Source: Pseudeuparius sepicola (lineage: Eukaryota; Arthropoda; Insecta; Coleoptera; Anthribidae). From it: a stretch of DNA of 64,000 nucleotides. The position numbers and the translations under genes are program-made. The stretch lies in contig OY987299.1 in assembly GCA_963920635.1 (NCBI GenBank), positions 126,419,373-126,483,372 of the forward strand, in the 5' to 3' direction. The notes beneath the pieces were generated by a model. That model ran no database searches, had not been told where the DNA came from, and saw only the letters and a program-made list of their open reading frames with translations. This document shows positions 1 through 10,174 of the stretch, piece after piece. How positions within the stretch are numbered: position 1 is the stretch's first letter; every line of letters begins with the position of its first letter.

Positions 1-120
1 TTAACGGTTTGAAAAGTAGAAGAAAACTTTAAAAATTTTGAGGATTTATCTCGAAAAATAAGCGGCTGTTAAAGTCTTCTAGAATAAAACTGAATCACCC
101 TGTATACTCCAAAGTCGTCC
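1..120. repeat. Edge of an element that begins outside the window
   Basis: The sequence CACCCTGTATA at about 96-106 is the outward end typical of the palindromic elements found elsewhere in this window, such as those ending at 53214 and 61510. The rest of the element would lie left of base 1, so nothing more can be said. Confidence 0.3.
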
Positions 121-202
121 TCCTTGATACCCTCATACTATACAACCATCCCAATTAGGGCGTTTAACAACATTTCGGCAACACACACTACATAGCCATG
201 TC

Positions 203-739
203 TACAGGGTGAGTTTTTTTGATGATCAGTATAGACACCTTGGAAACTAGCGAAGATAAAAGGAAGGTAAAATGCGGAAAGAATTGCAGTTTTTGTGAGC
301 CCAATTTAATGCACCTTGTGGATTTTTAAAAAAGTCATGGCTTACTAGATATTTAGAAAAAAAAAAGAAATTTTGGCGATGTATTGTAATCCATCTAGCT
401 TAATTGTTTTGGATTTTAGACAAAATGTGTAAATACCAAAGTTAGAGGAAATTCTGTCCCCAATGCGGTTGTCACGGAAAGTAGATGACACAATTCCCTC
501 CAACTTTGGTATTTACACTTTTTATCTAAAATCAAAAATAACGAAGCTATATGGATAAGAATAAATTGAAAAAAATTCGATTTTCAAAATATTAAGTAAG
601 CCATTACTTTAAAAAAAATCCACAAGGCGCGTTAATTGAGCCCACACAACTGCAATTATTCTTTCTCCATTTAATCTTTCTTCTATCTCCGCTAGTTTCC
701 AAGATCCCCGTACTCATCGTCAAAAAAACTCACCCCGTA
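203..739. mobile_element. Palindromic foldback element, family A copy 1
   Basis: Two arms of about 250 bp (203-455 and 495-739) are imperfect reverse complements. TACAGGGTGAGTTTTTTTGA at the left reappears inverted as TCAAAAAAACTCACCCCGTA at the right. The unpaired centre is only about 40 bp, so the whole unit can fold into one hairpin. It contains no reading frame. The arms are clearly related to those of the longer element at 18546-20013 (shared GGAAACTAGC and GGATTTTTAAAAAAGT-type blocks), so this is probably an internally deleted, non-autonomous relative. Confidence 0.75.
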
Positions 740-1227
740 TATATATTTTTTAATTAACTAGAACTACATATTTGGGAGATCTCGTTAAAAGTATTACCTA
801 CTGTGGAATTGAAAGCGGTTTAGTAATAGTTAAACCGTAGATACCTACGCAGTAGGAACCTTCATACAAGTGTGTAACCAGAAAGAGGTCATGATCTACC
901 GTTTGAATTACAATAATTATTTTGCAAGCATGTGACACTATCTATACCCGGTTACAAAGGCCCGCGGACACACCTATCCTATTATTTCATTAAGTTTAGA
1001 ACATCAGTCGGAATCAGAGCTCCTACGCCCTGCTTTAGCATGATTCTGGATATGCCTAATTTATCATTTTCTGTTACATTATTATACCAGATATTTCAAA
1101 AATGCTGCCAGGAATTAGGACAAGAATTTAGGCAACAAAATTGTGAGAGGATGCCCATGTGTTTTACATAGTTTAACGACTCTTCTGTTATGTGTTTTAT
1201 TTTTGTATGCAAAACATACGTACAGAG
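740..1227. other. AT-rich spacer, no feature seen
   Basis: Only short chance frames are present. There is no splice-bounded coding segment and no terminal repeat I can pair. Confidence 0.4.
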
Positions 1228-2698
1228 TGTCCCAAATAGTGTGTCCTACCCCTTGGATCTCAGGAACCGTAAGAGATACGAAAAAAACTTGAATACAAAA
1301 GTTGTAAGGTTCGCGGTGCACGAAACCTCTCTTTTATTTTCACATATACAGGGCGATTCGTATTTGCAGGACAAAAATAAAATATTTTTTAGATTTTGAC
1401 AATTGCATTAATCCTTTGGAATATTTGCATTTTCCATGAAATTTGCTACCGGACCGTTTTTTTTCTTTTGTATTTTGGATGTAGCGTTGCCAAGATATCG
1501 AATTTTTCTTGGAATTTAGGGATTTCGTGGAGGTTATGGAAACTGAATGCTGTATCTTTATTTTAATAGATATCAAAGATATATTTTAGCCGAAGTATGA
1601 CAGCACAACCGTGTGTGGTGCGGTATGTCGAAATTGGTTTTTGCATATATCAAATTTTAATTTTTGCCCATGAAATATAGGACCTAATGTGCGTCTACAC
1701 AACATACCACACCAGACGTGCATAGATTTGTGCCTGTGCCCTTGTTTTTTATTTATTTTATGGCTTTAAACTTATCATTTGGTTACGAGATATATACTAC
1801 TTGCATTACCGTCGAAGGAAAGCAGATCGAAAACTTATTGTAAATATAATTTTTTTGTTCCTGTTTTATCGATTAAGAAAATATAAATATTAATTCCTGT
1901 TGCCGGTTTTTATTTCATATCCTCATCACTAATGTAAAGAAAGCGACCTTTATAGTGTGACAAGCTGTATACTGGTATAGGAATTTTATTTCCCGTATTA
2001 TCTAAAATGACAATTATTTCTGCCATTGTCTGGAAAAATAGTTATGGCTTGCTTGATTAAACCTTCTCACCTGAATGAAAAATGCAGAGAAATTTTCTTA
2101 AATACTAAATATCTCGAAAACGGGTAGTTTTTGGTACAGAATGTTATTTACATAAAATGGGGGGCTTGGACGCCGGCATCCCACAAACTATATAAATATG
2201 GGTCATTCTATTTGAAAAAAATAAGTTATTGCTATTTGAAATTATCTGATTTTGAGAGGCTGTTATGAACACACTGTATATGCAAAAACCAATTTTGACA
2301 TACCCCACCACACACGGTTGTGCTCTCATACTTCGGCTAAAATATATCTTTGATATCTATTAAAATAAAGATACAGCATTCAGTTTCCATAACCTCCACG
2401 AAGTCACTGAATTCCAAGACAAACTAGATATCTTGGCAACGCCGCATCCAAAATTCAAAACAAAAAAAAAACAGTTCTGTAGCAAATTTCATGGAGAATG
2501 CAAATATTCCAAAGGAGTAATGCAATTGTCAAAATCAAAATATTTTATTTTTGTCCTGCAAATACAAATCGCCCTGTATATGTGAAAATAAAAGAGGGGT
2601 TACGTGCACTGCGAACCTTACAACTTTTGTATTCAAGTTTTTTTCGTATCTCTTACGGTTCCTGAGATCCAGGGGGTAGGACAAACTATTTGGGACAC
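1228..2698. mobile_element. Palindromic foldback element, family B (1.47 kb)
   Basis: The left arm (about 1228-1680) and right arm (about 2210-2698) are inverted copies. GTGTCCCAAATAGT opens the left arm and ACTATTTGGGACAC closes the right one. Long blocks match across the arms, for example AGCCGAAGTATGA at about 1590 against TCATACTTCGGCT at about 2330. The 0.5-kb centre is AT-rich and I see no transposase in it. A strong internal CAGGGCGA motif within each arm suggests it was built by inverted duplication of a smaller unit. Open frames inside the arms are mirror images of each other and are not genes. Confidence 0.75.
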
Positions 2699-3287
2699 GC
2701 TTATCAAGTTGTACATGTACACGCGCGGCCTCATAAATCGTTCCACTAGGCATGAGCAATAAGCAAGAAATCATGAATTTCGGGTAAGTGCGGCAACGTT
2801 ACGCCAATTCTACGGCTTCTCAAATCAACAACTTCCCCTACATTCCCTCGTACCGACCCGCTCCTCCCCGTAGAAAAAAAAAATTAATTGCGTTAACTGA
2901 CGTATTAACACGCCAGTCAACGAAAATAGGTTAATAAATCGCTGCATTAAGATTATAATAATTTATAAGTGGATTTAAAGTTTTACACAGTTTCTTGGTG
3001 ATTTGAGATTCACGTAACGTAAAATTACGCGGATTTCTTTGATTGTTAAAGTGGTATTAGTTAAATAAGGTATAATATCTAAGTATAATTATTGTGTTAT
3101 TATAGAAGAATCTCGTAGTGGTTTCTTTACATTGGTTTATTACACTTATCTATCTTAACCGCGAACCAAATCTTTGGTTTATTTCAATTTTTAAAGCTTC
3201 CCTGGAGTCTTCGGGTAAGGTTCAGATACTTCCCGGGCCCCCAAAAAATCGAGAAATGAGAAAAAACAAGCAATTTCCAATAGTGGT
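2699..3287. other. Unannotated AT-rich spacer
   Basis: No inverted termini, coding exon or RNA gene was recognised. Confidence 0.35.
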
Positions 3288-3558
3288 TTAAGAGGATTTT
3301 CCGTCGGTTTCGTTGATTCTACAGCCGTCCCGTTTCTCGAAAGTGGTTAATCGTGAATCGGGAATTTCTCTTAGATATCGGATTTTCGAGGTCCTTTTTG
3401 GTACCGGAGGAAAGTACGACACCCAATTAAGAGATTTACCACCTTCTTCGATTTTTAGAACGGCTCTATTCGAGGTTGTCGAAAGACTTTTGCGAAAAAA
3501 GCCGCCAATGTCCGTGGGCAGGGTTGTAAGATTTTCCACTATTATTCAGGCTATCTAA
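3288..3558. other. GC-richer segment open on both strands
   Basis: This 270-bp segment is less AT-rich than its surroundings. It is open for 83 codons on the minus strand and 81 codons on the plus strand. An acceptor-like TTCTACAG sits at about 3317-3324. Neither translation matches a family I know. It could be an exon of the host gene, a fragment of an older transposon, or a conserved regulatory block. I cannot choose between these from sequence alone. Confidence 0.2.
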
Positions 3559-3693
3559 GGCCAACCTAAAAGCGCCGAATTTACTGTTTTTTTGCACTGT
3601 AACTGGCAATGTCGCGTAATAAGATGTCAGATTTGCCGTCACTTGCGCTTTTAAGGTTATCGCTGGCTTTCAAACCGCGAGAGAGGGGAGGGG

Positions 3694-3883
3694 TGTATTA
3701 TTTTGTTGGGTTCTCATTAAAAGCCGAGCGAATAGCTACTAAAATGTGTTTATTCAAGAACCATTGCCTGTGCCAGCCAACTGACATTACAAAAGATATA
3801 TACTAATAACCAATGGTCAGCAGGTCACACCACATAACTACATAAACCTAGGTTAGCTTGCTGCGTTCAGTAATCATCATACA
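3694..3883 (-). repeat. 3' LTR (190 bp)
   Basis: Read on the minus strand this is the downstream LTR. It has perfect 5-bp inverted tips (TGTAT/ATACA). Compared with the other LTR it has 54 additional bases in its middle (about 3768-3828), otherwise the two align almost base for base. The gap must have arisen after insertion or by recombination, because LTRs are identical when formed. Confidence 0.92.
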
Positions 3884-3895
3884 TCTCCCCTTTTT
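3884..3895 (-). other. Polypurine tract
   Basis: On the minus strand the bases AAAAAGGGGAGA directly abut the 3' LTR start. This is the expected primer for plus-strand DNA synthesis. Confidence 0.85.
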
Positions 3896-3916
3896 GGGAT
3901 AAACAAGAACAAATGA

Positions 3917-5767
3917 TTACAAATCTAATTTTATGGGCTTTTTAACCATTCGACCCGATCTAGTTTTCGTATAACAATTATCATTAGATTCTATGTTAGT
4001 TTGTACATCATCTCGTGTATTGTTAACATTAGTTGAAGTCCTATCATTACCATTGACAAATTCACTAAGAGTGACCCTCGAACTATTGTCAGACGGTTTG
4101 TCCATATTTGACTCGTGGTACTGACACTGTGGAACTCGTGCAAATTCATTTAAAGATTCTTTCAAGTCAAAACGGTTCCTTCTAACAATATTCCCAGACT
4201 CATCTAATACTTGGTAGGATCGAGGAGATTTGGCAAATCCAACAATTTTTCCTCGTTTCCAACTACCTTGCGTGTGATTAAATACGTTAACATTTTGATT
4301 GAGCATCAATTCTTTTAAATCTGTCGCATTTCTGTTAAAATAATTTTTGTTAACATTTTGCCTAAACAATAGTTTTTCCTGCACATCAACTGGCATTTTT
4401 GGCTTTAACAATTCAGAATTGACAGGTAATTTTGTTTTACACATTCTTGACATTAACAACTGTGCCGGAGAATAGTTGATGTACTTTAATGGAGAATTTC
4501 GGTACTGCAACAAAGCCTCAAATATGTCTTTTCCCTCCTCTAGGGATTTTTTAAGTAAACTTTTGGCAATGCCAACACCTTTTTCTGCTAATCCGTTTGC
4601 ACGAGGATAATTAGGGCTTCTTGTTGTAATATTGAAATTCCATTCCTTTGAAAAAGCTTTCATAGACTCACTACCAAATGGGATATTGTCACTCACAACC
4701 AAATCTGGACAGCCAAATTTGGAAAATACTGATTTGAATTTACTTATTACTTCACTAGCAGATTTATCTCGCAAGCTTACTAATTCGAGCCAATTTGAAT
4801 ATGCATCGAAAATGACAAGATATGGCTTATTTGCAAATGAAAAAATATCTGCACCCAACCTCTGCCAAGAACGATCAGGTAAAGCAAAAGGCAGAAGTGT
4901 TTGCTTAGTATTTTTCCTCGCGTAACGTTCACAAATCTTACATTTTTTTATGAATTGCTCTATATCAGTCGACATGTTTGGCCAGTAAAATATATCTCTC
5001 GCACGACGCTTGCACTTTTCAATGCCAATATGGCCTTCATGTAATTTTACCAGCATTGCTAGACGTAACGATTTTGGAACGATTAGTTTTTTGTTGAAAA
5101 ATAGCAAATTTTCAAACTCAAAAATTTCATTTTTAATTTTGTGATAAGAACGGATAAATAACGGTAATTTATTTTTGTTTTCAGGCCAATTATTATTAGA
5201 AACAAAATTAAGTATTTGTTGTAGCTCTTCATCATGTTTTGTTGCTAAAATAAATTCAGCTTTTCGTTCATCCGACACAGGCAATGAAACAATCATGGAA
5301 TGCACAGCTATAGCTATTTCAGACTCACCAGAAATGCCTGTTTCTTTTAGAAATGCTCTGGATAATGTATCAGCAATATATAGATGCTTTCCCGGCCTAT
5401 AGACAACATTCAAATCATAATTTAACAACCTTAACAACATTCGCTGCAATCTGGGTGTTACAGAATGCAATTCCTTTTTGAAAATCGACTCTAATGGTTT
5501 ATGGTCTGTCGATATTTTAACGTTCTGTACACCATAAATGAAGAAGTGAAAACGAGAACACGCAAAAACTATGGCCAAACATTCTTTTTCTATTTGAGCA
5601 TACCGTACCTCAGAAGGAGTTAAGCTTCTAGAAGTAAAAGCGACCGGATGCCCATTTTGCGAGATACAAGCACCAAGACCATCCCTTGAAGCATCTGTTC
5701 CTATCTCAATCGGTAAACTAGGATTAAAAAATGACAAGACTGGAGCATCTGCTAAAAGTGATTTCAA
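3917..5767 (-). CDS. Pol C-terminal part: RNase H and integrase
   Basis: Open for 616 codons. The first 130 residues are retroviral RNase H (GTDASRDGLGA, with QIEKECLAIVFA further on) ending in the connector YRPGKHLYIADTLSR. A zinc-binding HEGHIG...CKICERY module follows at about residues 245-285. The integrase core has catalytic aspartates in GADIF and VVSDN and the glutamate in GLAEKG, with 34 residues between the last two. The C-terminal tail contains a basic strand-rich region (NVFNHTQGSWKRGKIVGF). No chromodomain is seen. The open frame starts at a non-ATG codon, because it is the continuation of the RT frame (5724-6818) after a +1 shift. The usual linker between RT and RNase H looks about 20 residues short, so a small deletion probably caused the break. 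Confidence 0.9.
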   Translation of the reverse strand: MKSLLADAPVLSFFNPSLPIEIGTDASRDGLGACISQNGHPVAFTSRSLTPSEVRYAQIEKECLAIVFACSRFHFFIYGVQNVKISTDHKPLESIFKKELHSVTPRLQRMLLRLLNYDLNVVYRPGKHLYIADTLSRAFLKETGISGESEIAIAVHSMIVSLPVSDERKAEFILATKHDEELQQILNFVSNNNWPENKNKLPLFIRSYHKIKNEIFEFENLLFFNKKLIVPKSLRLAMLVKLHEGHIGIEKCKRRARDIFYWPNMSTDIEQFIKKCKICERYARKNTKQTLLPFALPDRSWQRLGADIFSFANKPYLVIFDAYSNWLELVSLRDKSASEVISKFKSVFSKFGCPDLVVSDNIPFGSESMKAFSKEWNFNITTRSPNYPRANGLAEKGVGIAKSLLKKSLEEGKDIFEALLQYRNSPLKYINYSPAQLLMSRMCKTKLPVNSELLKPKMPVDVQEKLLFRQNVNKNYFNRNATDLKELMLNQNVNVFNHTQGSWKRGKIVGFAKSPRSYQVLDESGNIVRRNRFDLKESLNEFARVPQCQYHESNMDKPSDNSSRVTLSEFVNGNDRTSTNVNNTRDDVQTNIESNDNCYTKTRSGRMVKKPIKLDL

Positions 5768-6818
5768 TTTGCTGATGAGTCATAAGCGATGCTGTAACTT
5801 TCGATAAGTTCGGTATAAATTTACTAAGATATTTTGACATACCTAGAATGCGTAACAGATCAGTTTTATTTTGGGGATCAGGCATATCTAATATAGCTTT
5901 TACATATGCTTTGTCGGGCTCTAATCCTTGTTGCGAAAATACCTGTCCCATAAACTTGACTGGTTTCATTTTAAACTGCACTTTTTGCATATTAAATTTG
6001 ATGTTATATTTCTTTGCTCGCTCTAGAACTGCTCTGAGATTATTATCATGTTCTTGTTCAAATGACCCTGTAATGATAAGATCATCAAAATAAATGCCAA
6101 CTCCTGGTAGATCACCAAAAAGCTCAAAATTCATTTTTTGGAATACTTCTGGCGCCGAACTTATACCAAAAGGTAACCTACAAAATTGGAAACGCCCGAA
6201 GGGCGTTCTGAAAGTACAATAATCCGAAGATCGATCATCAATTTTTACTTGAAAGTAACCATCTTTCATATCTAAGACCGAGAAAACACTTTTGTTACTT
6301 AATTTACTACTAATTTCTTCCACTGTAGGAATTAAAAAATGCTCTCGTTGTATTTGAGAATTAAGAAATTTGGGATCTAAACATAACCTAAGATCTTTAT
6401 TTTTCTTTTCTACTATAATAAGCGGATTTAGCCACCCTGTCGGTTTCTCTACTTTCCTAATAATGCCTTGCTCCAGAAGACTATCTAATTTCAGTTTTAA
6501 TCTGGCATGCAGTGCTTGAGGAACACGTCTTACTGGCTGTACATGTGCGGTATAATTATCTTTTAAAAAAATCTTGTGTTCTCGTGGAAATTCACCTAAG
6601 CCTTTGAACACCATAGGATAATACTTTGATACGTCATCCACACACGTAAAAACTACTCTAGCACTATCAATTCGAGCAACTAACTTTAGCATTTGACATC
6701 CAGGTATTCCTAATAACGGTATCTCGTCCTCAGCATCGGCAACCACCAAAGTTACATCCTCAGCTATATGTGTGTTGTTCCTACCTAAACAATGACATTT
6801 AAAAGTCACTTCTCCCAC
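5724..6818 (-). CDS. Pol middle part: reverse transcriptase
   Basis: Open for 364 codons in the -1 frame relative to gag-protease, with which it overlaps by 13 bases; there is no ATG at its start. Residues 1-45 are the end of the protease/linker region. From about residue 110 the RT core runs GIIRKVEKPTGW, LRLCLDPKFLN, SVLDMKDGYFQV, RLPFGISSAPEVF and the catalytic box YFDDLI. The box has F in the second position where V, I or L is more usual. The thumb region ends KYLSKFIPNLSK, after which the frame runs into a nonsense tail. Expression probably needed a -1 ribosomal shift from gag. I found no canonical slippery heptamer in register, so the frame change may instead be a mutation. Confidence 0.88.
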   Translation of the reverse strand: MGEVTFKCHCLGRNNTHIAEDVTLVVADAEDEIPLLGIPGCQMLKLVARIDSARVVFTCVDDVSKYYPMVFKGLGEFPREHKIFLKDNYTAHVQPVRRVPQALHARLKLKLDSLLEQGIIRKVEKPTGWLNPLIIVEKKNKDLRLCLDPKFLNSQIQREHFLIPTVEEISSKLSNKSVFSVLDMKDGYFQVKIDDRSSDYCTFRTPFGRFQFCRLPFGISSAPEVFQKMNFELFGDLPGVGIYFDDLIITGSFEQEHDNNLRAVLERAKKYNIKFNMQKVQFKMKPVKFMGQVFSQQGLEPDKAYVKAILDMPDPQNKTDLLRILGMSKYLSKFIPNLSKVTASLMTHQQIEITFSRCSSLVIF

Positions 6819-7906
6819 AGGCTTATTTTAAATTCCTTATTACCCCAAGACAAAAGCATAACACTACTTTCCTGTAGTTTAATTTCCCCGTTCGGTTCCA
6901 TCTCTTTAATTCTATTGAGATAATGAAGAGGTAACACATTCACCTCTGAACCTGTATCTAACTTAAATACTATATCTACATCTCCTACCTTCGCAGTCTT
7001 TGTCCATTGTCTCTCTGACTTATTATTACTACTTACTTTACCCACTCTCAAACACTTTTTTACTGCACTGACATAATATTCCTTGTCACCATCACTGCTT
7101 TCTTCCTCGCGTTCTTCCTTTCTAGTAACTTCGCGAACTTTCTTGGCATTTTTCTTCACTTTTTCTTCATCGCCAGCTGTCTTCTTTTTCTTGCATACAG
7201 AAGCAAAATGGTTTTTGGAGTGGCAGGCACTGCAAACTTTCCCATACGCCGGACAACTTCCTTTCTTATGCACGAATCCACAATACATGCATTCTTTTTC
7301 CTCTGATTTAGTGTGCAACTGTCTTGATGGCTGCTTTTTGTTCCTAATTGCACATGTTGATGCCATTTCATGGTGAAGCACTCGGCACTGCGTTTTACTA
7401 ACTTCAGTGGCACGACATTGTCTTATCGCAGCTTCCAGCGTTAAGTCTGATTCCCTTAATAGCCTCTCTTGTGTTGATTTGTCAAAAATTCCCATTACTA
7501 TTCTGTCACGAATCATTTGATCTGGTTCTTTATACTCTGTCGTTTGTATTGCTTTTCGTAACTCCGTGAGAAAACTATCGAACAACTGACCTTCTTTTTG
7601 TACAATTGAATTGAATTTATAACGCTCAAATATAACATTCTTCTTAGGTAAACAATACTCGTAAAATTTGCTAATAATACTTTCCAATTCCCTGGACTCT
7701 TCTTCCGATAACGAAAATGAATTATAAAGTTCCAATCCTTCTTCTCCAATAACATTCAAGAATACTGCCACTTTCTTTTCCTGTTCCTTGCTCTTTAAGC
7801 CAGTTGCGACAAAATAAATCTCGAACCTTTGCTTAAATTTCTTCCAAGCACTTGCTACGTCACCATCCAAATTCAACGGTTCCGGGGGCTTGTAAAACAC
7901 TTCCAT
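6806..7906 (-). CDS. Gag with fused aspartic protease
   Basis: 366 codons from an ATG at 7906, about 77 bp inside the 5' LTR. Residues 1-175 have the helical capsid character of insect gypsy Gag (MEVFYKPPEP, WKKFKQRFEIY). Two zinc knuckles follow: C-x2-C-x3-H-x4-C (CMYCGFVHKKGSC) and C-x2-C-x4-H-x4-C (CSACHSKNHFASVC). After these comes a charged Lys/Glu-rich stretch. The protease active site FKLDTGSEVNVLP lies at about residues 315-327, near the C terminus, and its distal half continues in the overlapping -1 frame. The capsid and nucleocapsid parts look intact. Confidence 0.9.
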   Translation of the reverse strand: MEVFYKPPEPLNLDGDVASAWKKFKQRFEIYFVATGLKSKEQEKKVAVFLNVIGEEGLELYNSFSLSEEESRELESIISKFYEYCLPKKNVIFERYKFNSIVQKEGQLFDSFLTELRKAIQTTEYKEPDQMIRDRIVMGIFDKSTQERLLRESDLTLEAAIRQCRATEVSKTQCRVLHHEMASTCAIRNKKQPSRQLHTKSEEKECMYCGFVHKKGSCPAYGKVCSACHSKNHFASVCKKKKTAGDEEKVKKNAKKVREVTRKEEREEESSDGDKEYYVSAVKKCLRVGKVSSNNKSERQWTKTAKVGDVDIVFKLDTGSEVNVLPLHYLNRIKEMEPNGEIKLQESSVMLLSWGNKEFKISLWEK

Positions 7907-7964
7907 TTTCCGCGAGTTGCTTGAACTCTATTCAGGCAATACTACTTTCGGGCAATGTGAACAA

Positions 7965-7982
7965 CATACACACCTGACACCA
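7965..7982 (-). other. Primer-binding site
   Basis: Immediately after the 5' LTR the minus strand reads TGGTGTCAGGTGTGTATG. A site starting TGG is complementary to the CCA end of a tRNA (3' end GACACCA). I cannot identify the tRNA without a comparison set. Confidence 0.75.
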
Positions 7983-8118
7983 TGTATTATTTTGTTGGGT
8001 TCTTATTAAAAGCCGAGCGAATAGCTACTAAAATGTGTTTATTCAAGAACCATTGCACACCACACCACATAACTACATAAACCTAGGTTAGCTTGCTGCG
8101 TTCAGTAATCATCATACA
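7983..8118 (-). repeat. 5' LTR (136 bp, shortened)
   Basis: Upstream LTR of the minus-strand element. It matches the 3' LTR but lacks a 54-bp internal block after ACCATTGC. If promoter or polyadenylation signals lay in that block, this copy has lost them. Confidence 0.92.
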
Positions 8119-8123
8119 AGGGG

Positions 8124-8346
8124 TAATTGCAACGTTGTTAGTTGAACGCCTTTGCGTCCGCACGTATTGGAACGATTTCAAGGGCTGCGCGGTACCTACA
8201 GATGTTTCATCACGATTGTGAATAAACGTCTTTGTTGGTAAATTGCATCAAAATCTAAAGCTGCCAGTCCAGTGATATAAAAACGGTCCCTCGTACAAAC
8301 CTCCAGCCGGGGCAAACGACCTATACGTGACCTGTCTCTGTTCCAG
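8124..8346 (+). other. Intron 3' end upstream of the first recognised host exon
   Basis: Non-coding on the plus strand and ending in a pyrimidine-rich acceptor, TGTCTCTGTTCCAG. No other feature was recognised. Confidence 0.5.
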
Positions 8347-8491
8347 AGAAAGACCCGTACCCCGTGGACGCGTTGCCGACGTGCACTCACGCCCACTTCG
8401 TCTGCCAGCAGGAGGAGAAGTGCATCAAGCTGTACGATGACTTCAAGACGCACTGCAAAGTGCGCGACAACAGATGCAGGATGGAGGACAG
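8347..8491 (+). CDS. GDNF receptor alpha-like, internal exon
   Basis: The 145-bp exon lies between acceptor TTCCAG and donor GAGGACAG|GTTCGT, with GC-rich codons in an AT-rich setting. It encodes about 48 residues with the cysteine pattern of a GDNF/GAS1 domain (PTCTHAHFVCQQEEKCIKL, FKTHCKVRDNRC). This domain type occurs in extracellular GDNF-family receptor alpha subunits, which bind TGF-beta-like ligands and present them to a signalling partner at the cell surface. It ends in phase 2, and joining to the exon at 11670 keeps the frame (..MEDR then ELCYESW..). Earlier exons with the signal peptide are not in the window. The insect Gfrl-like assignment rests on recognition only. Confidence 0.8.
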
Positions 8492-9282
8492 GTTCGTACC
8501 TATGTATGTTGGAAAGTGGGATTTTTTCTTTGTTGCTGAACGAGCGGGGGTATTATTTTACAGGAGTTTGTGGTTTCTGCGTGCGGTTCTTTTTTGGGAG
8601 GATTACAAAAGAAACCATAATCTGCTGTATGTATCTAGAGACTGCCTGTTATTTGTTTATAAAAGTCTCGAAGCGAAACAAAATAATTGCACATTCTCTT
8701 AAATACTTTTCAGAGTGTTGATTAATTCAATTGAATAAATAACAAACTGTACCTAATAGGTATACCATGTTTTTAAAAAGGGCTAAATGTATAATAAAAT
8801 AATTTAAATAATGGAGTAAAAACTATAAAATAATTTTTCCTAGCCCATAAAGATTCAAAAAACGTGGGGTGCATACAATAGATAATTGATTTATACACTT
8901 AAGTCTCTATTAATAATAATTGTATTGCACTGCAAATGTTTCCTCAACGATAGCTACTTACTATTATCATACGCCCCGCGTTTTTAGACTCTTTAAGGGA
9001 CTAGGAAAAATTATTTTTAACTTTTTAATCCATTATTACTATTATTAGTATATTATCTTATATATTTATTATACTTTTAGTCCTTTTTAAGAAACATGCC
9101 ATACCATGTTTATTTCAATATTCAAATAAATTAATTCTAAATCCTTCTTAGTTGCCAACTTATGGTGCTGGAGGTTCTAACTCTCTTTATTGTCAGTCCG
9201 TTTGTTTGTTTGCCATCCTTTCTTGTTAACGCGTTTTTAACAAAGTTGGGAATCAAGAATCTTTGGCACTTATAGAAAATAT
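8492..9282 (+). other. Intron sequence, AT-rich
   Basis: Contains an imperfect inverted pair at about 8835-8880 and 8970-9015 (CCTAGCCCATAAAGA...AACGTGGGG against CCCCGCGTTTTTAGACTCTT), suggesting a small MITE of roughly 200 bp. No coding exon was recognised. Confidence 0.45.
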
Positions 9283-9321
9283 TTCTTTTGCTTAACTTCA
9301 CAAACCAAAACTTTGTTTTTT

Positions 9322-9370
9322 GCACTCGACGCGCGTTTCGCTAACAATTTTAGCATCATCAGGAGATGAT
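9322..9370 (-). ncRNA. Hammerhead ribozyme motif of Penelope type
   Basis: On the minus strand: core CTGATGA, then a stem GCTAA/TTAGC with loop AATTG, then GAAAC, a minimal stem III and the cleavage triplet GTC. Stem I can form only about 3 pairs (CTC/GAG). The order and spacing match the minimal hammerheads described in Penelope-like elements, and the core nucleotides are all intact. Confidence 0.72.
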
Positions 9371-9839
9371 TGACTCTAGTCTACTTATTCCTATCCTATT
9401 CTATTTATACTGTGAACTACCTACTATTTATTTTATTATTCCTAAGTCTCTACCTGTCAGTTTATTAACATGTAGGCATTGGTCCCTTATATTTATTTAA
9501 ACTAAATTTACATTTTGAAATTTCCAGACTTTCATAAACATATAATAATCTCCTATCAGGTAGATACTTAAGTAATTTTAAATCTTCTTTTGATATTTTT
9601 CAAAAGCATGTTCGGCAATGCCACAGAAAATATATTCAGAACAGAGAGCTCCTTAATGACAGCTGTCAAATGGACTCCAACTTTGGAGCTTAATATTTTC
9701 CAAATGCATTGATATTGTGGTCCACTATTAAATGTTGGCTAATCTACGAACTGGGAAAATTATATTTTGGGAAAATATCATTTCATAAGAAATGCAATCT
9801 GCTTGTCTTTGGAGTCTGTAGTTGGGGTCCATTTGAATA

Positions 9840-9961
9840 TGGTTCATTCGGCCATATTTTAAATGCCCAATATATTCGTTAAATCTAGTTTTTATGGAAC
9901 GTCTAGTTTGACCAACATACTTTTCAATACAATCTGAACAGCTAACTTCATATATTCCACT
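9840..9961 (-). pseudogene. GIY-YIG endonuclease remnant, left Penelope copy
   Basis: The minus strand reads GIYEVSCSDCIEKYVGQTRR followed by SIKTRFNE. This is the GIY...YVG signature with the catalytic arginine region of Penelope C-terminal endonucleases. It is separated from the RT end (10175-10498) by frame breaks. In the intact protein this domain cuts target DNA to prime reverse transcription. Confidence 0.8.
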
Positions 9962-10174
9962 TTTTTTCTAAAAGATTATTTTGTCCTTGGAGTTATCTCT
10001 TAGGTTTTTGATATTATCTGAAGATTTATACACTAATTATTTTAGTCCAGCATGATTAAACACTTTCTCTACACCTTTCGTGAACCGCGGGTTGTACGGA
10101 ATGGAAACATATTTAGTATTATCTGGTTCTTTTCTAAACTTAGTGAAATCTTGACCTTTTTTCTTATATTTGCG

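Larger units (their letters stand above)
3694..8118 (-). mobile_element. Mag-like Ty3/gypsy LTR retrotransposon, complete but frame-broken
   Basis: The element is 4425 bp and lies on the minus strand. Its LTRs (7983-8118 and 3694-3883) begin TGTATGATG and end AATACA when read on the minus strand. The 5-bp duplication AGGGG sits at 3689-3693 and 8119-8123, so both borders are exact. Order on the minus strand is LTR, primer-binding site, gag-protease, RT, RNase H-integrase, polypurine tract, LTR; there is no envelope gene. Short LTRs, zinc-knuckle gag with a fused LDTGSE protease, and an integrase with DNIPF in place of DNGPQ place it with the K02A2.6/Mag-type lineage (by recognition). The insertion lies about 230 bp upstream of the first recognised host exon. 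A pol frameshift and unequal LTRs argue that it is no longer autonomous. Confidence 0.93.

Noticed and set aside
7083..7413. Plus- and minus-strand frames overlapping gag
   Set aside because: Shadows of the gag-protease frame at 6806-7906.
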